Source of the DNA: an uncultured Pseudomonadota bacterium
Lineage (GTDB): Bacteria > Pseudomonadota > Gammaproteobacteria > Burkholderiales > Usitatibacteraceae
Length of the DNA stretch: 10,045 nt
Assembly: GCA_946885905.1 (NCBI GenBank)
Contig: CAMPHL010000047.1
Coordinates: 1-10,045 of the forward strand
Direction: 5' to 3'
This document shows positions 7,298 to 10,045 of the stretch, piece by piece (position 1 is the first letter of the stretch; every line of letters starts with the position of its first letter). The position numbers and the translations under genes are program-made. A model generated the notes under the pieces. The model was not told the origin of the DNA and did not search any database. It saw only the letters and a list, made by a program, of their open reading frames with translations.

Positions 7298-8222
7298 GAC
7301 CCTGACCGAGCTCAAGTACGTCGTCGCCCTCGCGCAGGAGCGCCATTTCGGCCGGGCCGCGCAAAGGTGCTTCGTGACCCAGCCCACGCTCTCGCTCGCG
7401 CTCGCCAAGCTCGAGGACGAGCTGGGCGTGAAGCTCTTCGAGCGCAACAAGAACGAGGTCCTGGTGACCGGGCGCGGGTCGGCGATCGTGGAGCAGGCAC
7501 GGCGCGTCCTGGACGAGGTCGGCAAGATCCAGCACATGGCGCGCGGGGGGCAGGACCAGCTCGCCGGGCCGCTGCGGCTCGGGGCGATTCCGACCATCGG
7601 GCCGTACCTGCTGCCCGACCTGATCCCGCTGTTGAAGAAGCGTGCGCCGAACATGCCGCTCGTCATCGAGGAGAACCTCACCGGCAACCTTGCGCCGATG
7701 CTGCGCGAGGGCGAGCTCGACTGCGTGCTCATCGCCCTGCCGTTCTCGCTGCCGGGCATCAAGACCCGTGTCCTGTATGAGGAGCCCTTCAGCGTGGTGG
7801 TTCCCGCAGGGCACCGATGGGAGCAGAGGAAGGGGGTGAAGCCCTCGGAGCTTTCGGACGAGAACCTGCTGGTCCTCAATAACGGCCACTGCTTCCGCGA
7901 CCAGGTGCTCGAGGCCTGTCCGGGGCAGTCGAACACCGCCCTTCCGGAGGGGCGCGCGGGCAGCTCGCTCGAGACGATCCGCAACATGGTGGCCTCGGGC
8001 CTGGGCGTGAGCGTGATCCCATCGACCGCGCTCCTGCCGCGTTACGCGAGCAGGCTCCTCAAGGTTGTGCCCTTTACCGCACCTGTCCCCTCACGCAAGG
8101 TCGCGATCGCGTGGCGCACCAGCTTCGACCGCCCTGCCGCGATCGACGCGCTGGCCGAGGCCGTGCAGGCGGTGAAGCTGCCGGTCAAGAAGGCCGAGGC
8201 GAAGTCGAAGGACCGGAACTAG
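7296..8222 (+). CDS. oxyR: Hydrogen peroxide-sensing LysR-type regulator OxyR
   Basis: The protein has 308 residues, full LysR length. The N-terminal helix-turn-helix (about 4-60) starts MTLTELKYVVALAQERHFGRAA and contains VTQPTLSLALAKLEDELGVKLFER (that is, 27-50). The effector domain carries the OxyR mark GHCFRDQVLEAC (197-208). It places peroxide-sensing Cys199 and resolving Cys208 at the same numbers and spacing as in E. coli OxyR, followed by GSSLETIRNMVASG (222-235). On oxidation the two cysteines form a disulfide and the tetramer changes its DNA contacts. The C-terminus ends in a short lysine-rich tail. It is divergent from the Prx-Grx peroxidase gene, and the shared gap holds an OxyR-like element, so it probably controls both that gene and itself. 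It converges with tetR at the 3' end across 36 bp. Confidence 0.95.
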   Translation: MTLTELKYVVALAQERHFGRAAQRCFVTQPTLSLALAKLEDELGVKLFERNKNEVLVTGRGSAIVEQARRVLDEVGKIQHMARGGQDQLAGPLRLGAIPTIGPYLLPDLIPLLKKRAPNMPLVIEENLTGNLAPMLREGELDCVLIALPFSLPGIKTRVLYEEPFSVVVPAGHRWEQRKGVKPSELSDENLLVLNNGHCFRDQVLEACPGQSNTALPEGRAGSSLETIRNMVASGLGVSVIPSTALLPRYASRLLKVVPFTAPVPSRKVAIAWRTSFDRPAAIDALAEAVQAVKLPVKKAEAKSKDRN

Positions 8223-8258
8223 AAGGGCCAGCTCCCGCTTCCGCGGTTCGCGACCCGC

Positions 8259-8894
8259 CTACTTTTCGAACAGCAGCTCCAGGTAAGTGCGCAGATGGCG
8301 GGTATGGCGAGCGAGTAGCGTCTTGTCGCCCAGCGTCTTCGTCATGATGAAGCTGCCCTCGGTGAGGGCATAGAAGAGGTCGGCCAGGCTTTCCATGTCG
8401 ACCGGCACCCTGGGAGGGTGCACGGCCGCCACCCGCTCCAGCATCTCCTTGGCCACCGCGCGCCACATCAGCGTCGATTCGCGCAGCACCGCGATCGTCC
8501 CTTCGTCGAAGAGCTTGTTCTCGTAGATATACGAGGCGAACAGGCATCCGGGGAAGGGCTCGGCCAGCGACTCGAACTCCTCTTCATACAGTGCGATGTG
8601 GATCAGCACTTGCTGCAGCGGGTCGCTCGCGAGCTTGGCCGCCCGCTCCATCTGTTGCTCGAGATGCTGCTTGTCGAGCAGCGCGTAGCGTTCGACCAGG
8701 GCGCGGGCGAGGTCTGCCTTGCTGCCGAAGTGGTGGAAGAACGCGCCCTTGGTGATGCCCGCCCGGTTCACCACGGCATCGACCGTGGTCGACCCATAGC
8801 CATGATCGAGGATCAGCGCCTGGGCGGCGTCGAGGATGCGCTCCCGGGTCTTTTCGGGGTCGCGGGTACGGGGAATATCGGAAGTTGAAGACAT
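8259..8894 (-). CDS. TetR/AcrR-family transcriptional repressor
   Basis: The protein has 211 residues, normal for TetR regulators. The N-terminal DNA-binding domain is clear: TRERILDAAQALILDHGYGS (16-35), then the helix-turn-helix TTVDAVVNRAGITKGAFFHHFGSKADL at about 36-62, with AFFHHF the usual family variant of YYHF. Residues about 65-211 form the ligand domain, including FPGCLFASYIYE (114-125) with Cys117, and end YLELLFEK. The ligand cannot be predicted. The only possible start is ATG 8894: no ATG, GTG or TTG occurs in frame before the helix-turn-helix. It has no Shine-Dalgarno, and its start codon lies inside a palindrome that is probably its own operator, so the mRNA may be almost leaderless and autorepressed. 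It diverges from a TTC38-like gene, the most likely other target. Confidence 0.93.
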   Translation of the reverse strand: MSSTSDIPRTRDPEKTRERILDAAQALILDHGYGSTTVDAVVNRAGITKGAFFHHFGSKADLARALVERYALLDKQHLEQQMERAAKLASDPLQQVLIHIALYEEEFESLAEPFPGCLFASYIYENKLFDEGTIAVLRESTLMWRAVAKEMLERVAAVHPPRVPVDMESLADLFYALTEGSFIMTKTLGDKTLLARHTRHLRTYLELLFEK

Positions 8895-8912
8895 ACGTAC
8901 CGGAAGGTATGT
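8891..8912. promoter_or_regulatory. Candidate TetR operator overlapping the tetR start
   Basis: A 22-bp palindrome with 9 of 11 pairs matched has outer arms ACATAC (8891-8896) and GTATGT (8907-8912) and a CCGG centre. Length and symmetry are typical of TetR-family operators. It includes the tetR start codon, so binding would block transcription initiation of tetR. Confidence 0.65.
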
Positions 8913-8932
8913 GATCTTTGCAGAATTTTCAA
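8904..8932 (-). promoter_or_regulatory. Possible tetR promoter
   Basis: On the minus strand TTGAAA (8932-8927) is a good -35. With a 17-nt spacer the -10 would be TACCTT (8909-8904), which is poor and lies inside the operator palindrome. Transcription would start about 3 nt before the ATG, consistent with a leaderless message. The -10 is the weak point. Confidence 0.35.
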
Positions 8933-8964
8933 CACTTTAAGCGTGGCATTTGTAGCGCAGCCGC

Positions 8965-8992
8965 TTGCAACGTACCAACTGGTCGGTATAAT
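8965..8992 (+). promoter_or_regulatory. Strong sigma-70-like promoter of the TPR gene
   Basis: TTGCAA (8965-8970), a 16-nt spacer and a perfect TATAAT (8987-8992) are present. The transcript would start near 8999, leaving about 33 nt of leader before ATG 9032. This is the best promoter in the window. Confidence 0.75.
8973..8988. promoter_or_regulatory. Possible second TetR half-matched operator in the TPR promoter
   Basis: TACC (8973-8976) and GGTA (8985-8988) are the ends of a 16-bp repeat with 6 of 8 pairs matched. The same TACC/GGTA words form the core of the tetR palindrome, with a shorter spacer there. It fills the space between -35 and -10 and touches the TATAAT, so a bound repressor would shut the promoter. 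Confidence 0.35.
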
Positions 8993-9031
8993 GCGCCCTT
9001 TCTCAACGACCGACCTGAACCGGAAACGACC

Positions 9032-10045
9032 ATGCGTAACGATGCCGCTGCCGCCCACGCCGCCTATGAACGCGCCTTGCTTGCGCTCCGCACGTATCGG
9101 GGCGATCCCGTCGCGCCACTGGACGAGGCGATCGCGCTTGCACCGGATTTCGCGGCCGCCCACGTGGCAAAGGCCTTGATCCTGATGACTTTCTTCGAGC
9201 GCCGCTTCGCCCGGGACGCCCTCCAGGCCCTGGATGCCGGCGCCCCGGCGCTGGCCCGCGCGGGCGCCCGCGAAAAGGGGCTGGCCGCCGCCGCGCGGCT
9301 CCTCGCAACCGGCGACTGGCACGGCGGGGCTGCGGCGCTGGACCGCGTCCTGGTCGAAAACCCGCGCGACATCCTCGCCGTCCAGGTCGCCCACCTGATC
9401 GACTTCATCCGCGGTGACAGCCTGAACCTGCGCAACCGCATCTCGCGCGTACTTCCCGCGTGGAGCCGCTCTACGCCCGGCTATTCCTTCGTGATCGGCA
9501 TGCACGCCTTCGGGCTGGAGGAGTGCAACCAGTACGAGGACGCCGAAGCGGCGGGACTGCGGGCGCTCGCGATGGCGCCCGAGGACTGCTGGGCCGTGCA
9601 TGCCGTGACCCACGTGTTCGAGATGCAGGGGCGCATCGACGAGGGCGTGCGCTTCCTCGAGGAACGCACGGGCGACTGGGCAGGCGATGACAACGGCTTC
9701 GCGTTCCACAACTGGTGGCACCTCGCGCTCCTCCACCTCGACCGTGGCGACCACGCCGGCGCGCTCGAGATCTACGACCGCGTGCTCGCCAACGCCCTCG
9801 GGATGGCGATGTCGCGGCTCGATGCCACCTCGATGCTGTGGCGGCTTCGCCTCGACGGCGCCGATGTGGGCGACCGGTTCGAGATCGTCGCGCGTTCCTG
9901 GGCCGAGGCCCTGGAAGGCGAGGGCGGCTTCTACGCCTTCAACGATTTCCACGCTGCCATCGCCTTCGCGGCGACGGGAAGGCAAGAGGCTTCGCGCCGC
10001 CTCCGGGACGCGCTCGAGAAGGCCGCCTGGGAACAGAACGCCAAC
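9032..10045 (+). CDS. TPR-repeat protein of the TTC38 type, 3' end missing
   Basis: 338 residues are visible and the frame runs off the right edge. The protein is helical and alanine-rich, with TPR-like units (for example 32-60, 95-125, 166-182, 231-255). The stretch 110-270 follows the pattern of the animal protein TTC38 (tetratricopeptide repeat protein 38): NPRDILAVQVAH (109-120), YSFVIGMHAFGLEE (150-163), DCWAVHAVTHVFEMQGR (185-201), HNWWHLALLHLDRGD (226-240) and a TSMLWRL segment (266-272). TTC38 homologues occur widely in bacteria, but I know of no established activity. Conserved His190/His194 and His226/His230 occur as two HxxxH pairs, unusual for a plain scaffold. No signal peptide is seen. 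ATG 9032 has a weak GGAAA (9022-9026) and a strong promoter upstream. It is divergent from a TetR regulator that probably controls it. Confidence 0.85.
   Translation, partial: MRNDAAAAHAAYERALLALRTYRGDPVAPLDEAIALAPDFAAAHVAKALILMTFFERRFARDALQALDAGAPALARAGAREKGLAAAARLLATGDWHGGAAALDRVLVENPRDILAVQVAHLIDFIRGDSLNLRNRISRVLPAWSRSTPGYSFVIGMHAFGLEECNQYEDAEAAGLRALAMAPEDCWAVHAVTHVFEMQGRIDEGVRFLEERTGDWAGDDNGFAFHNWWHLALLHLDRGDHAGALEIYDRVLANALGMAMSRLDATSMLWRLRLDGADVGDRFEIVARSWAEALEGEGGFYAFNDFHAAIAFAATGRQEASRRLRDALEKAAWEQNAN

Noticed and set aside
8242..8252. CGCG-GTT-CGCG hairpin between oxyR and tetR as terminator
   Set aside because: The stem is only 4 bp, no T-run follows on either strand, and such GC repeats are common in this background.

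Overview
The window is high-GC, densely packed bacterial chromosome. The order ribBA-ribH-nusB-thiL-pgpA, the hybrid peroxiredoxin-glutaredoxin, and an OxyR whose sensing cysteines fall at residues 199 and 208 all point to a proteobacterium. A betaproteobacterium is most likely, but this is inferred from gene order and protein style, and the genus cannot be named. No tRNA, rRNA, CRISPR array, insertion sequence or phage gene is visible. No gene-free stretch exceeds 300 bases; the longest is the 137-base tetR/TPR intergenic region.

Region 1 (1-664, + strand) is the 3' part of a beta/gamma-crystallin-like gene cut by the left edge. Region 2 (724-4976, + strand) is a compact run of six genes: ribBA, ribH, nusB, thiL, pgpA and a glycerophosphodiester phosphodiesterase. 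Every junction after the first gene overlaps, by 4, 4, 17, 35 and 4 nt, so they are very probably one translationally coupled operon. It covers two riboflavin steps, transcription antitermination, the last step to thiamine diphosphate, phosphatidylglycerol synthesis and phosphodiester recycling.

Region 3 (5007-8222) looks like a peroxide-defence module. On the minus strand a Prx5-Grx hybrid peroxidase is followed 29 nt later by an FAD disulfide oxidoreductase of the lipoamide dehydrogenase/glutathione reductase family. Diverging from them on the plus strand is oxyR. The 100-bp gap holds a four-half-site OxyR-like element between the two predicted promoters, an AATTGG/CCAATT palindrome and a separate GTACAG/CTGTAC inverted repeat. 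The simplest model is that OxyR senses peroxide, represses itself and activates the peroxidase. The flavoenzyme would then supply electrons, directly or through glutathione.

Region 4 (8259-10045) has a TetR-family repressor (minus) diverging from a TPR protein of the TTC38 type (plus, cut by the right edge). The tetR start codon lies inside an ACATAC/GTATGT palindrome with no Shine-Dalgarno in front. A second, weaker TACC/GGTA repeat sits between the -35 and -10 of a strong promoter serving the TPR gene. This suggests one repressor controlling both genes. The most novel points are the flavoenzyme-peroxidase pairing and the TetR/TTC38 unit, whose function is unknown in bacteria.
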